A model generated the notes under the pieces. That model saw only the letters and a program-made list of their open reading frames with translations, was not told the DNA's origin and did not search any database. Below are positions 34,037-43,283 of a DNA stretch of 64,000 nt, piece after piece. The stretch is from the NCBI RefSeq assembly GCF_965221945.1, contig NZ_OZ244925.1, positions 1,116,001 through 1,180,000 on the forward strand. The letters are read 5' to 3'. Made by a program: the position numbers and the translations under genes. This DNA comes from Poriferisodalis sp965221945 (lineage in GTDB: Bacteria > Actinomycetota > Acidimicrobiia > Acidimicrobiales > Poriferisodalaceae). Within the stretch, counting starts at the first letter, position 1, and each line of letters opens with the position of its first letter.

Positions 34037-34939
34037 CTATTCGGGCGTTCCAGCCATGTGCTGCCGCATTTCGGCCGATGGCGGGCCTGCTGTGCCCCAG
34101 CGATCGGACAGCTCCGGGGTGCGTGGCCAGGTTCGCGGCACCCAGGTGGCCTCGTCGACCTGCTGCACTTCGGCAGTGACTTCGGGCACGGTGCCCGCAG
34201 GGTCCACGAAATAGCCGAACGCGTTGTTGCCCGGCCCGTGGCGGCCTGGGCCCCAGCCGACAGCGTGCCCTGCCCGCGCGAGGCGTCCGAGCGAGGTCAT
34301 GTAGGCGTCGAGCGAGGGGACCTCGTAGGCGACGTGATTGAGGGATGCCCATTCGGCCCGGTTGAACGCAATGGAGTGATGGTCTGCGTTGCAGCGCAGG
34401 AACACCATCTGGCGTTCGCTCCAGTCGCTCACCCGGAAGCCCAGCACCTCGCACCACCAGTCGCAGAGCGCCTCGATGTCGGCGGTGTTGAGCACGACAT
34501 GGGCGATCTTGGTCGGCGTGGCATCGGCCCGCAGCGCCGCCGCGGCCTCAGTGCACGCGGCCAGCTCGACGATCCGGCTTTCAGGGTCGGCAATGCGGAA
34601 TCCGTAGCCCGCACCCGGCCGGTCCAGTGCGGCCGGCTCGCTGAGCAGGGTCACGCCGCGGCCCGCCAGCGTGGCCGCTGCCGCGTCGATGGCCCCGTTG
34701 TCGGCGAGACCAAAGCTGATGTGATCGATGCCGTTGCGATCAGCTCGATGCAGCTCCAGCACATGGTGTTCAGCGCCCGTGGCGCGTAGTACCGCCGTCT
34801 TGTCATCGGAGTCGCCAAGTTGCCGTAATCCCCAGGGGCCGGCGTAATAATCGACGCACTCGTCGAATGCGCTGCAGCGCACGGCGATGCGCCGCAGGTG
34901 AGTGATCGCCCACGCGGGCTCGGTGGCGCTGGCGTTCAT
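34037..34939 (-). CDS. Extradiol ring-cleavage dioxygenase, two VOC modules
   Basis: 300 residues with two VOC repeats as in 2,3-dihydroxybiphenyl dioxygenases. The C-terminal module carries the probable Fe(II) ligands: His in KIAHVVLN, His in SLNHVAYEV and Glu in GTVPEVTAE; GPGRHGPGNNAFGYFVDPAG matches the family signature. It would cleave a catechol-like ring next to a hydroxyl. Last gene of the eight-gene operon; its ATG overlaps the stop of the large molybdenum subunit by 4 bp. Confidence 0.82.
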   Translation of the reverse strand: MNASATEPAWAITHLRRIAVRCSAFDECVDYYAGPWGLRQLGDSDDKTAVLRATGAEHHVLELHRADRNGIDHISFGLADNGAIDAAAATLAGRGVTLLSEPAALDRPGAGYGFRIADPESRIVELAACTEAAAALRADATPTKIAHVVLNTADIEALCDWWCEVLGFRVSDWSERQMVFLRCNADHHSIAFNRAEWASLNHVAYEVPSLDAYMTSLGRLARAGHAVGWGPGRHGPGNNAFGYFVDPAGTVPEVTAEVQQVDEATWVPRTWPRTPELSDRWGTAGPPSAEMRQHMAGTPE

Positions 34940-37353
34940 GGGCTGTCCCAGGCGGCATCGAGCGCGGCAAGGACCGTTTCACCGGTCAGGGGCATTGAGG
35001 TCACGCGCACCCCGGTTGCGTCGGCAACGGCATTCGCGATGGCCGATGCCACGGGCAGCATCGCTCCTTCACCTAGGCCCTTCGACCCGAAGGGGCCTGG
35101 TCCGTGTCCCTGCTCTTGGGTGATCGAGATGAACTCCGCTGGCACGTCACTGGACCGGGGCACGCGGTAGTCGACGAGTCGGCCGTTGGCGAGCACCGGG
35201 CCGTCGAAGCGCATGGTCTCGAACAGAGCGCCGCCGAGCCCCATGATCGCGGCACCCTCGTCCTGACCGCGGCAGGCTCCTTCGTGCAGCACGGCCCCGG
35301 CATCGCCGGAGACGACCAGGCGGTGCACGGTCACCATTCCGGTGTCGGCGTCCACCGAAACCTCCGCAGCCCCCCAGCCGTACTCCCACGACACGCACGG
35401 TGATTCCAACGGGGCCCGGCTGTCGCTGGGGGCCTTGAAGAATCCTTCGCCGGTGAACTCGTAACCGGTCCCGCCATAGATACCCATGACCAGCGGGGCA
35501 AGCGGGCGTCGGTCCGTCTTGCTGGAACCGTCCTGGGACGCAACCAGCACAATGCCGTCTCGGAAATCGACACGGGCCACCGGCACCCCCAGCGCTGTGG
35601 CTGAGAACTGCAGGATGCGCAGACGAGCAGCTTCGGCGGCCTTCTGCACGGCCTGACCCATCACCGAGATGGACGAGGAGGCATTGGTGCCCTGGTCGAA
35701 CGGGGTGTGATCGGTGTCGAGGTCAGACCAATGGACACGCGATCGGGGCACGTCGAGCACTCGTGCCGCGACCTCACGTAACGCTGTTTGGGCACCCTGA
35801 CCCATCTCGACGGTGCCGCATTGCACCCACGCATCGCCGCTTGTGGCGACCTTGACCCGGGCTTGCGCTGGCTTGTTGACCCCGCCCGAATCCTTGAAGC
35901 CCAGTGCCACGCCCCGGCCTCGGCCGGCAGGGCGTGCCTGGTCCATGCCGATGCGGTCGGCCACCAGTTCAAGACCTTCGGTGAGATCGGAGTCCATGGC
36001 GGACTCGCCGGGCACGTAGGCCTCGCCCAATCCGATCAGGTTGCGGCGGCGTAGCTCGACGGGGTCAATCCCCAGCCGTTTGGCGATCATGTCGATCTGG
36101 CTTTCGCAGGCGAAGTTGGCCTGGGTGCCGCCGAAACCCCGGAACGGGCCCGCGGGAGTGGTGTTGGTGAGCACCGCATCAGTGACCGTACGGATGTGCT
36201 GCCACCGGTACGGCCCGGCGACCCGGTAGCCCGCCTTCTCTGCGACCAGGGGGCTTGCATCGGCATAGGCGCCTGCATCGAGCAGCACCTCGGCGTCGCG
36301 GGCCACCAGGGAGCCGTCGGACATCACGCCGGTCCGCAACTTCAGGCGTGCGTTGTGCTGGCGCATCGTCAAGAAGCCCTCGTCCAGCGTGAGGCAGTAC
36401 CGGACCGGTGCACCGGCCTTGCGGGCCAGCAATGCGGCGATCGGCTCGGTCTTGCAGCCGTTCTTGGCGCCGAAGCCCCCGCCTAGGTACCTGACCTGCA
36501 TGCGCACCCGGTGCTCGCCGATGCCCAGCAGGCGAGCCATCTCCTTGCGCACCGGGAACGGGTTCTGGCAGCTCGACCAGAGTTCGAGACGGCTGCTGTC
36601 AGCTGTGCTGTCGTCGCCTTCGTCTGTGCTGTCGCCGCTGTCCGCGGTTGGGGCCGACCCGCGGGGTCCGGACCATCGGGCGACCGTCACGAACGGCTCA
36701 AGATGCAGGTGCTGCTGTCGGCCGTCGAAGCCGAACACGTCGACGAAGATGTGGTCGCAGCGATCGAAGACCGCTGAGTCGCCGGTCTCGTAGGCAAAGC
36801 GGTAGCAGACGTTCGGTTTGGGCCGGGTGCCGCCGCTGGCGCCTTGGCCGTAGATGGGAGCCATGGCCAGCGGCGCTTCGGGGAACAACTCTGGCGCGCC
36901 GTCGGCCAGAGCGGCATCGAAGTCGGCCACGGTCGGCAGCGGCTCGTAGTCGACTTGTACGAGCGACAGGGCCCGCGCCGCGTCGAGCTCGGTGTCCGCT
37001 GCGATCGCGACGACGGCGTCGCCCACGTAGCGCACCCGGTCGAGCGCCAGGATCGGCTGGTCCTTCACGAAGTAGCCGTAGCTGTGCGAGGCCACCAGTG
37101 GCCCGGCCACAGGGCGGTGCCCCAGGTCGTCGCCAGCCCAACGTTCTCGAAGCTCACTGTCGAGCAGGTCCCGCCGTGTCAAGACGGCCCGAACACCGGG
37201 GGCCTGCTCGGCCGCGACGGTGTCGATGCGGGTCACGAGCGCATGTGGGTGGGGCGAGCGCAGCACCTTGGCGTGCAGCATGCCGCCGAGCGCGACATCG
37301 ACTGCGTACGAAGCGGTGCCGGACGTCTTCGCCGCGGCGTCTGAGCGCGTCAT
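34936..37353 (-). CDS. Molybdenum hydroxylase large subunit (xanthine dehydrogenase family)
   Basis: 805 residues. Molybdopterin-binding motifs: GGGFGAKNG, PAGPFRGFGGTQANFACESQ, EMGQGAQT and SKGLGEGA with the catalytic glutamate. The active-site loop Cys of CO dehydrogenase is absent, so it is an aromatic/heterocycle or aldehyde hydroxylase rather than CoxL. It forms a complex with the fused medium/small subunit that overlaps its start by 4 bp. An acidic Ser/Thr/Asp/Gly tract (about residues 230-256, nt 36588-36665) interrupts the sequence between ARWSG and LELWSS, where homologues usually have a short turn. Confidence 0.88.
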   Translation of the reverse strand: MTRSDAAAKTSGTASYAVDVALGGMLHAKVLRSPHPHALVTRIDTVAAEQAPGVRAVLTRRDLLDSELRERWAGDDLGHRPVAGPLVASHSYGYFVKDQPILALDRVRYVGDAVVAIAADTELDAARALSLVQVDYEPLPTVADFDAALADGAPELFPEAPLAMAPIYGQGASGGTRPKPNVCYRFAYETGDSAVFDRCDHIFVDVFGFDGRQQHLHLEPFVTVARWSGPRGSAPTADSGDSTDEGDDSTADSSRLELWSSCQNPFPVRKEMARLLGIGEHRVRMQVRYLGGGFGAKNGCKTEPIAALLARKAGAPVRYCLTLDEGFLTMRQHNARLKLRTGVMSDGSLVARDAEVLLDAGAYADASPLVAEKAGYRVAGPYRWQHIRTVTDAVLTNTTPAGPFRGFGGTQANFACESQIDMIAKRLGIDPVELRRRNLIGLGEAYVPGESAMDSDLTEGLELVADRIGMDQARPAGRGRGVALGFKDSGGVNKPAQARVKVATSGDAWVQCGTVEMGQGAQTALREVAARVLDVPRSRVHWSDLDTDHTPFDQGTNASSSISVMGQAVQKAAEAARLRILQFSATALGVPVARVDFRDGIVLVASQDGSSKTDRRPLAPLVMGIYGGTGYEFTGEGFFKAPSDSRAPLESPCVSWEYGWGAAEVSVDADTGMVTVHRLVVSGDAGAVLHEGACRGQDEGAAIMGLGGALFETMRFDGPVLANGRLVDYRVPRSSDVPAEFISITQEQGHGPGPFGSKGLGEGAMLPVASAIANAVADATGVRVTSMPLTGETVLAALDAAWDSP

Positions 37354-38951
37354 GGTGCACCGTCTTGCATCGGGCTACTGGGGGAGCGCAGTGCAGCTGA
37401 GGCTGCCTCCACTGCCTCGATGACCATGAGGTAGCCGGTACAACGACACACGTTCGAATCGAGCCAGTCGCAGATGGTTGTGCGGTCGGGGTCCCGATGG
37501 CGGGCCAGCAGGGCGCTCGCGGTGAGGATCAGACCTGGCGTACAGTAGCCGCACTGGAAAGCGCTGAACTCGGCGAAGGCTCGCTGGACCTCAGGCAGCG
37601 CGGCCGCAGGGCCGGCCGACAGGCCGCCTGCCGCTGCCATGTGGCCCGATTCGATCGTGAGCACGTCGCGGCCGTCGGATTGCCACGCGAACGTGGAACA
37701 CGAGGCTGTGGGTTCGCCGTCGACGAGCACGGTGCAGGCACCGCAGACGGCCTGATCACATCCGACGCGAGTGCCGCCGAGTCCAGCGCGTGACCCGATG
37801 GTGTCAACCAGCATCTCCGACGCTGGGGTCGACGCGCTGAACGGTTCCCCATTGAGCCGCAGCTCGATATCCACTGAGAGGCCGCGCGGATAGGTGACGT
37901 CTCGGAAAGTTGCTGTCACGCCTTCTTTGCGCAGTTTTGCCGTCTGTGGCGGCATTTCTGCGCAAAGTCCAGGCCGTCGGGGCTGCCGGGCATCGCCGCC
38001 TATCCGCTGAGGCTCTGAGTCGTCCGACAGGGATTCTGGAGGGTGCCCGGTAGATGCGACGGCTTCCCTGCGCGAGGCATCAGGCGGGTACGCGCCATCA
38101 CTGCCAAGGCCGCCATCATTCATCGCACCTGCTGCATGGAGCTCCAGGCAGCGGCTGACGAGCACGTCGATGACTCGGCGCCGGTAGGCAGTCGAAGCGA
38201 AGACGTCATCGGTCGGATCGGGCAGCGCGCCGAGCAAAGCGCTTGCGGCAGCGGCGTCCGCAGCGCCGTTCGGGAGCACCTCGACCTCCCGATAGGCGCA
38301 ACCGATCGCTATGTGGTTGTCGCCGACAGCCACAGAAGCGACTGGCTTCAGCGATCGCTCATAGACGACATGGCCGGCAAGCGGCACCTCGCAGCCGACG
38401 AGCAGGCGATCGTGTGGCCGGTCCGCCACAGCGCAGCGCCGCTCGGAGCCATCGGGTTCCATGAAGATCAGCTCGGCTCCGGCGGCAGCCAGGATCGGCG
38501 CTGCGTCGTAGCCAGAGTCGAACGCCATGAGGTTGCCCCCCAGCGTGCCGGTGGACCGGATGCGCGCGTTGCCGATGGTCCGCCATGCATCAGCGAGGTC
38601 CGGCCGCACCGTCCGTACGAGTCGGTCGGTTTCGATCCGGGCGTGGGTGACAGCCGCGCCGATGAACAGCACGCCGTCCCTCAGCGAGATCTCGTCGAGC
38701 ACCTCCAGCCCGCTGGGAGAATTTCGTCCGGGCTTGCACAGCGGAACGAGGGCAGGTGCCGCTTCGCCATTGCGAAGCCGCTGGGCAACGTCGATCCCGC
38801 CCGCGTGCGCCCATGCACCGGCGGCGATCATCGAAGCGGCATCCGCCAGCGAGTCAGGTCGGTACAACGCGAACGGCTCGATGCCCAGATGACTTCGCGA
38901 GATCAGCCCGTCCGGTGCCGCGTGCTGAGCGGGGTCGGTCTCGACACTCAT
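37350..38951 (-). CDS. Fused medium (FAD) and small (2Fe-2S) molybdenum hydroxylase subunits
   Basis: 533 residues from ATG 38951. Residues 1-275 are the FAD-binding medium subunit (AGGIDVAQRLRNG; RSTGTLGGNLMAFDS; C-terminal DVFASTAYRRRVIDVLV). Residues about 360-530 are the small subunit with two [2Fe-2S] sites: CDQAVCGAC plus a later Cys, and CGYC with CRC. These are normally separate genes. The 80-residue linker is low in structure, and its last 43 residues (QRIGGDARQ to VTYPRGL) are encoded by a copy of the dispersed palindromic element, directly before the small-subunit core. Electron relay for the large subunit at 34936. Confidence 0.88.
   Translation of the reverse strand: MSVETDPAQHAAPDGLISRSHLGIEPFALYRPDSLADAASMIAAGAWAHAGGIDVAQRLRNGEAAPALVPLCKPGRNSPSGLEVLDEISLRDGVLFIGAAVTHARIETDRLVRTVRPDLADAWRTIGNARIRSTGTLGGNLMAFDSGYDAAPILAAAGAELIFMEPDGSERRCAVADRPHDRLLVGCEVPLAGHVVYERSLKPVASVAVGDNHIAIGCAYREVEVLPNGAADAAAASALLGALPDPTDDVFASTAYRRRVIDVLVSRCLELHAAGAMNDGGLGSDGAYPPDASRREAVASTGHPPESLSDDSEPQRIGGDARQPRRPGLCAEMPPQTAKLRKEGVTATFRDVTYPRGLSVDIELRLNGEPFSASTPASEMLVDTIGSRAGLGGTRVGCDQAVCGACTVLVDGEPTASCSTFAWQSDGRDVLTIESGHMAAAGGLSAGPAAALPEVQRAFAEFSAFQCGYCTPGLILTASALLARHRDPDRTTICDWLDSNVCRCTGYLMVIEAVEAASAALRSPSSPMQDGAP
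37881..38008 (-). repeat. Dispersed palindromic element, copy 2, inside a coding frame
   Basis: Same element as at 20386, inverted, with the same terminal repeats and hairpin (TTTGCGCAG arms here). It lies in the linker of the fused molybdenum hydroxylase gene, is translated without a stop and encodes GLCAEMPPQTAKLRKEGV and flanks. Confidence 0.85.
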
Positions 38952-38976
38952 GTCTGGACGCCGCGCATATCGGGAC

Positions 38977-40740
38977 TCATGGCCCGGCTGTCGGCGGCAT
39001 CTCGACGGGCGGGACGAACGGGACCGGCATCGGCCCCAGCGCATCACAGTCCACACGGATCATCTGCGGGTGTCCCGCAGCGGTCGCCGTCTCGAAGGCG
39101 TCGGCGAACTGCTGCGGCGTGGACACCTCGAAGTAGCCGAAGTCGAAGGCTGCCGCCGTCGCGGCCAGGTCCGGTGTGTACAGATCCACGCCCGAGCGTC
39201 GATGCAGGTGCCGGTCTTGGGTGTTGCGCAGCACCCCGTAGCCACCGTCGTCGAAGACCACCACGGTGACCGGCAGTTCTTCTTGGGCCAGCGTGGCCAG
39301 TTCGCCGAGCTGAGGGACGAGACCGCCGTCACCGACCATCACCATGGTCGGTTCATCGGCACGGGCCACTGCTGCGCCGATCGACATCCCGACAGCCTGT
39401 CCGATGCCGCCTCCCCGGGGAACCACGTTCGTGGATGGGTCGATCACTGGCAGCAGGCGATTGCCCCACGAGCTGTTGGGGATGGTGATGTCGCGCACAC
39501 GGGGTGAACGGTCGCTGAGCACGCCCGCCATGATGTCGCAGATCGCCGCGTACGGCCCGATGTCTCGCCGCAGCTGAGCCCGGCACTGCTCACGGGCGGC
39601 AGTGATGCTCTCGTGCCATTCCGGCTGCAGGGCACAGCGGCGATCGGAGAGACGGGCGACGAGCGAGGCGACCAACGTGCGGGCATTGCCCACGATCCCG
39701 ACATCTGCCGGGTAAGAGCGGCCGATGGCCGCAGGGTCGATGTCAATCTGGATGTGCGTGGCGGGCAGGGCCAGCCGGTAGCCGCGGGTCTCGTTCGAGC
39801 GGAAATGCGTGCCGATCGAGATGAGCACGTCGGCTTGGGCGAGCAACTCGGCGCCGGTCGCAGACGCCGCGAAATTGCCGATGACCCGGTCGTCGGTCTC
39901 GGGCACGACACCGCGCCCTGCGTTCGAGGTGAACAAGCCAGCACCGGTGCAGCGCAACAGATCGTCGATCGCAACGCTGCAACCGATGGCACCGCCTCCT
40001 GCCCACACCAAGGGTCGTTCCGCTGCGAGGATGAGCTCGGCAGTCCGGTCCAACACAGCATCGTCCGGTTTGGTCGCGACACCAAGGCTCGTCGAGTCAT
40101 GATGCGCAGCTGCGCCACTGGAGCCGCTGACAAGTGCGGCTGCTTCGATGAGCTCGTGCCCACCGCCGGTGTTGTCCAAGCCAAGACTCGTGGGAGCGTC
40201 TTCGGGGAGATGGTCCCAGAGGGCTGGCTCGGTGTATTGCAGATCGATCGGCCACTCCAGGCTGACCGGTCCACGCGGATGGGTGCCCAGCCGTCGGGCT
40301 GCGTGGGCGAAGTCGGTCGACGGTGTTACGCCGACCGTCGCCGCCCATACCGAGCACGATCGCAGCATTCCCAGCTGATTGCGTGTCTCGTGAATGACTC
40401 CGCGGCCTGCGCCGAGATGCTCGCTGGGAATCTGTCCGGTGACGTGCAGCACCGGCGAGCCGGCCGTGAGCGCCTCCACCAATGCCCCAGCCGCATTCGC
40501 TGCGCCCGTTCCCGTCGAGGTCACCGCGCAGCCGGGCGTGCCGCGGACCCGGGCGTAGCCGTCGGCTGCGTTCACAGCGGCTGCCTCGCTGCGGGTGGGC
40601 ACCCATCGCAGGCGGTGGGCAAGCGCATCGACGAGGGGGAGATTGTGGACGCTGACCACCCCGAAGGCAGTGTCGACGCCGAGCGACACCAGCACCTCGA
40701 CGAGCAGGTCGCCGCCGGTTCTGCGCTGGGCTGCGCTCAT
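38977..40740 (-). CDS. Thiamine-diphosphate-dependent decarboxylase/synthase
   Basis: 587 residues with the three-domain layout of acetolactate synthase/benzoylformate decarboxylase. Glu52 (RSEAA) is the cofactor-activating glutamate. The ThDP motif is GDGG, then 24 residues later DDGGYGV instead of the usual NN; Asp can still bind Mg. The middle domain (AERPLVWAGGGA) lacks obvious FAD-binding features. Family members decarboxylate 2-ketoacids such as benzoylformate. In this operon it could remove CO2 from an arylglyoxylate-like intermediate. Its start overlaps the SDR stop by 4 bp. Confidence 0.85.
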   Translation of the reverse strand: MSAAQRRTGGDLLVEVLVSLGVDTAFGVVSVHNLPLVDALAHRLRWVPTRSEAAAVNAADGYARVRGTPGCAVTSTGTGAANAAGALVEALTAGSPVLHVTGQIPSEHLGAGRGVIHETRNQLGMLRSCSVWAATVGVTPSTDFAHAARRLGTHPRGPVSLEWPIDLQYTEPALWDHLPEDAPTSLGLDNTGGGHELIEAAALVSGSSGAAAHHDSTSLGVATKPDDAVLDRTAELILAAERPLVWAGGGAIGCSVAIDDLLRCTGAGLFTSNAGRGVVPETDDRVIGNFAASATGAELLAQADVLISIGTHFRSNETRGYRLALPATHIQIDIDPAAIGRSYPADVGIVGNARTLVASLVARLSDRRCALQPEWHESITAAREQCRAQLRRDIGPYAAICDIMAGVLSDRSPRVRDITIPNSSWGNRLLPVIDPSTNVVPRGGGIGQAVGMSIGAAVARADEPTMVMVGDGGLVPQLGELATLAQEELPVTVVVFDDGGYGVLRNTQDRHLHRRSGVDLYTPDLAATAAAFDFGYFEVSTPQQFADAFETATAAGHPQMIRVDCDALGPMPVPFVPPVEMPPTAGP

Positions 40741-41486
40741 GGCATCACGAAGCCACCGTCGACGACGATCGTCTGTCCAGTGATGTAGGCGGCTTCCGCC
40801 GAGAGCAGGAACACGATTGTGCCGGTGACGTCGTCGGGCTCCTGGGGCCGGCTGATCGCCCGGATCTCGGCGTACAGCGCGTGGCGTTCGGCCGGGATCT
40901 CTTCAGCGGACGGCCCCTCCACTAGTCCCGGCGCCACGGCGTTGACGGTGATGCCATGGTCGCCCAGCTCTCGAGCCATCGCCCGCGTCAAGGCAATCAG
41001 CGCTCCCTTCGAAGCGATGTAGTGCGACAGGCGCGGCGAGCCGTACAGCGCCGCATCCGAGGCAATGTTGACGATCCGGCCTTCGCCGCCAGCCAGCAAC
41101 TGCGGGACCAGCGCCCGGCTTACCAGCCATGGCCCTCGGGAATTGGTGGCCTGGATGCGATCCCATTCGTCGGGCGTGATCTCCCAGAACGTCTTGCCGC
41201 CCACGGCGTCGGCCAGTCCGGCGTTGTTCACGACGCCCCAGAGGGGCCCGCCGGAGCCAAGATGCTCGGCCAACGCAGCAACCGAGGCTTCATCGCTCAC
41301 ATCGGTGGGGATGAACTCGGCGGCGCCGCCTGCAGCCCGGATCTCGCCGACGACGCGCTCGCCGCGTTCGGGAATCAGCTCGGCCACGACTACCGATGCG
41401 CCATTCGAGGCGATCGCATGTGCCATCGCCTCGCCAAGCCCGCGCCCGGCGCCGGTGACGACGACACGGCGACCGTTCAGGCTCAT
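40737..41486 (-). CDS. Short-chain dehydrogenase/reductase
   Basis: 249 residues, classical SDR. TGAGRGLG at residues 11-18, NNAG at about 87, catalytic Ser (NIASDA), Tyr and Lys (HYIASKGA). C-terminal FLLSAEAAYITGQTIVVDGG is typical. It would oxidise an alcohol intermediate or a ring dihydrodiol in the operon pathway. 24 bp after the cupin gene and overlapping the ThDP enzyme start. Confidence 0.88.
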   Translation of the reverse strand: MSLNGRRVVVTGAGRGLGEAMAHAIASNGASVVVAELIPERGERVVGEIRAAGGAAEFIPTDVSDEASVAALAEHLGSGGPLWGVVNNAGLADAVGGKTFWEITPDEWDRIQATNSRGPWLVSRALVPQLLAGGEGRIVNIASDAALYGSPRLSHYIASKGALIALTRAMARELGDHGITVNAVAPGLVEGPSAEEIPAERHALYAEIRAISRPQEPDDVTGTIVFLLSAEAAYITGQTIVVDGGFVMP

Positions 41487-41510
41487 GGTCGAGCCGGTCG
41501 TGTGGGTTGC

Positions 41511-42053
41511 TCAGTCCCGCGTGATCCCCGCCATGGGGGAGTGCTGGGGGTAGGTGGGCAGCTGCGGCTTCGACGCGCCGAGCATCACCACGAACAGCGC
41601 ATCGGTGTCGCCGACGTTGCGCAGTGACCGGGCGGTGCCGGCGGGGATCTTGATCAGGTCGCGGTAGCCGAGAAGCTGGCTGGCGGAGTCGTCTCCGTCG
41701 TGGATCGTGACCTCGAGCTCGCCTTCGAGCACGAAGAACGCCTCCTCTACGTCATGGTGCGTGTGCTCGGGGCCTTCGGCTCCTGGCGGCAGCAGCATGT
41801 TGGAGAACGTGAAGTGCTCGGCGGCCAGGGCTTGCTCGTCGCCCTCATGATTGCCGGTGCCGCCCGAGCCGATATAGCGGATCTGGGCGCGCCGGTACTG
41901 CGGTCCCGCCTTGGTTTGGAACGCCAGCGTGTCCCAATCCTCCCGCCGGGTGTCGCGCATAGCGCACATGCCCTCGATGCGCGCCACTAGGTCTCGTGAT
42001 TCCTGCGGTGACGTATCCGTTGCTTCGATCCGGTCGGCGGCGGTCTGGCTCAT
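41511..42053 (-). CDS. Cupin-domain protein
   Basis: 180 residues. One cupin barrel with metal-ligand motif EHTHHDVEEAFFVLEGELEV (two or three His and a Glu), then GYRDLIKIPAGTARSLRNVG with less obvious last ligand. The N-terminal 60 residues are helical and polar. Could be a dioxygenase, isomerase or sensor in the catabolic operon; nothing distinguishes these. Confidence 0.8.
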   Translation of the reverse strand: MSQTAADRIEATDTSPQESRDLVARIEGMCAMRDTRREDWDTLAFQTKAGPQYRRAQIRYIGSGGTGNHEGDEQALAAEHFTFSNMLLPPGAEGPEHTHHDVEEAFFVLEGELEVTIHDGDDSASQLLGYRDLIKIPAGTARSLRNVGDTDALFVVMLGASKPQLPTYPQHSPMAGITRD

Positions 42054-42103
42054 CGTTCGTGTCCTGAGGTGGTCAACGGTTGGCGGCTAGGTGCGGGTCG
42101 GCG

Positions 42104-43276
42104 TCAGTCTGCGAGCGCTACGGGTGCCTGGGCCGACTCGGGTGCCAGCCCGAATCGTTCCCGTTGCGCCTCCAAGTCTGGTTCGAGCGCCCGACGCAAG
42201 TGCACCACGGGGCGGTCGGCTTGAGCGAGATGCTCGTCACGTCGGGCCTCCTCGACGGTGCGCAGGCTCTCGAGCATCTCCTTGTCCTGGTTGAGCACGT
42301 GGAGGTGGGTGCCGCGCATGCGCAGCCGGTACAGCGTCCGCCAGATGCGGCGCTCGCGGCCCGCCACCTCCCGAAAACGCGGGAAGTGCACGAGCGTTGC
42401 TGCGTTGTCGCGTGGCGTCAGGAATCCCAGGATCCGCAGCGCGGGACCGGGCCCGGCACTGGGCGGCAGCGGGATATCGAGACGAACGTAGCTGAGCGCA
42501 CCGGTGTGGATATCGATCCAGTCGAAGTTGGTGCCCGCCTGGTCGCGTCGGCGAATTTCGAAGCCGTCGTCGTGATCGTCGACAACCACGCGGTCGTCAG
42601 TGATGCCTTCGTTCAGCGTGATCGAGCGTGCGTGCAGGAACGGCGCATGCATGAGATCCACGAGATTCTCGAGCGCCAGCAGCCAGTTCGCACCCCATTC
42701 CACGGTCTCGGGAAATGTCGAGTAGCGGCTGTCGCTGAACTCCGTCGGAAGGTCGAGCGGAGCTGGCTCGGTTTCGCCGATCCAGGCCCACAGGTAGCCG
42801 GCTTGCTCAACGACTGGGTAGCTCACGCTTACCCGCGTCCGTTCGGCCAGCGAGCACGTACCTCCCTGGGACGGCACCGAGATGCACTGCCCGTCGCCGT
42901 CGAACCGCCAGTGGTGGTAGCTGCATCGCAGCTCCCCATCCACGACATCGCCGATCGACAGCCGGGCTCCTCGATGGGGGCACAGATCGCCCATGAGGCG
43001 TGGCGCGTCGCTGCCGTCACGCCAGAGCACCAAGTCTTCGCCGAGCAGGCGAGTCGCCACAGGTTCCTCGCTCACGAGGCTTGAGGTGCCGAGCAGGTAC
43101 CAGCGGTCTCGTAGCCCGAGCCTCGGATCGCCTTTGGCCAGCTCGGGAGATGGAAGCCAGGTTGGCGGGCGCCGTGCGATCTGCCGAGTCCCGATGCCCG
43201 TGTACTGCGAGACGCGGCCACGTGCGCGCCCGCCCAGCGCCCGAGCGGAGTGTCCTAGCGTCGGACGGGTCGGCAC
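42104..43276 (-). CDS. Rieske non-heme iron oxygenase (VanA/phthalate-oxygenase type)
   Basis: 390 residues from GTG 43276, which has GGAG about 14 bp upstream (spacing is long) and starts 7 bp after the preceding gene. Rieske ligands CPHRG and CSYHHW; mononuclear iron motif ENLVDLMHAPFLH (Asp-x2-His-x4-His). The single-component layout without beta subunit matches the group of vanillate demethylase and phthalate dioxygenase. Needs an external reductase that is not encoded here. Second gene of the operon. Confidence 0.85.
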   Translation of the reverse strand: MPTRPTLGHSARALGGRARGRVSQYTGIGTRQIARRPPTWLPSPELAKGDPRLGLRDRWYLLGTSSLVSEEPVATRLLGEDLVLWRDGSDAPRLMGDLCPHRGARLSIGDVVDGELRCSYHHWRFDGDGQCISVPSQGGTCSLAERTRVSVSYPVVEQAGYLWAWIGETEPAPLDLPTEFSDSRYSTFPETVEWGANWLLALENLVDLMHAPFLHARSITLNEGITDDRVVVDDHDDGFEIRRRDQAGTNFDWIDIHTGALSYVRLDIPLPPSAGPGPALRILGFLTPRDNAATLVHFPRFREVAGRERRIWRTLYRLRMRGTHLHVLNQDKEMLESLRTVEEARRDEHLAQADRPVVHLRRALEPDLEAQRERFGLAPESAQAPVALAD

Positions 43277-43283
43277 GTGTGTC

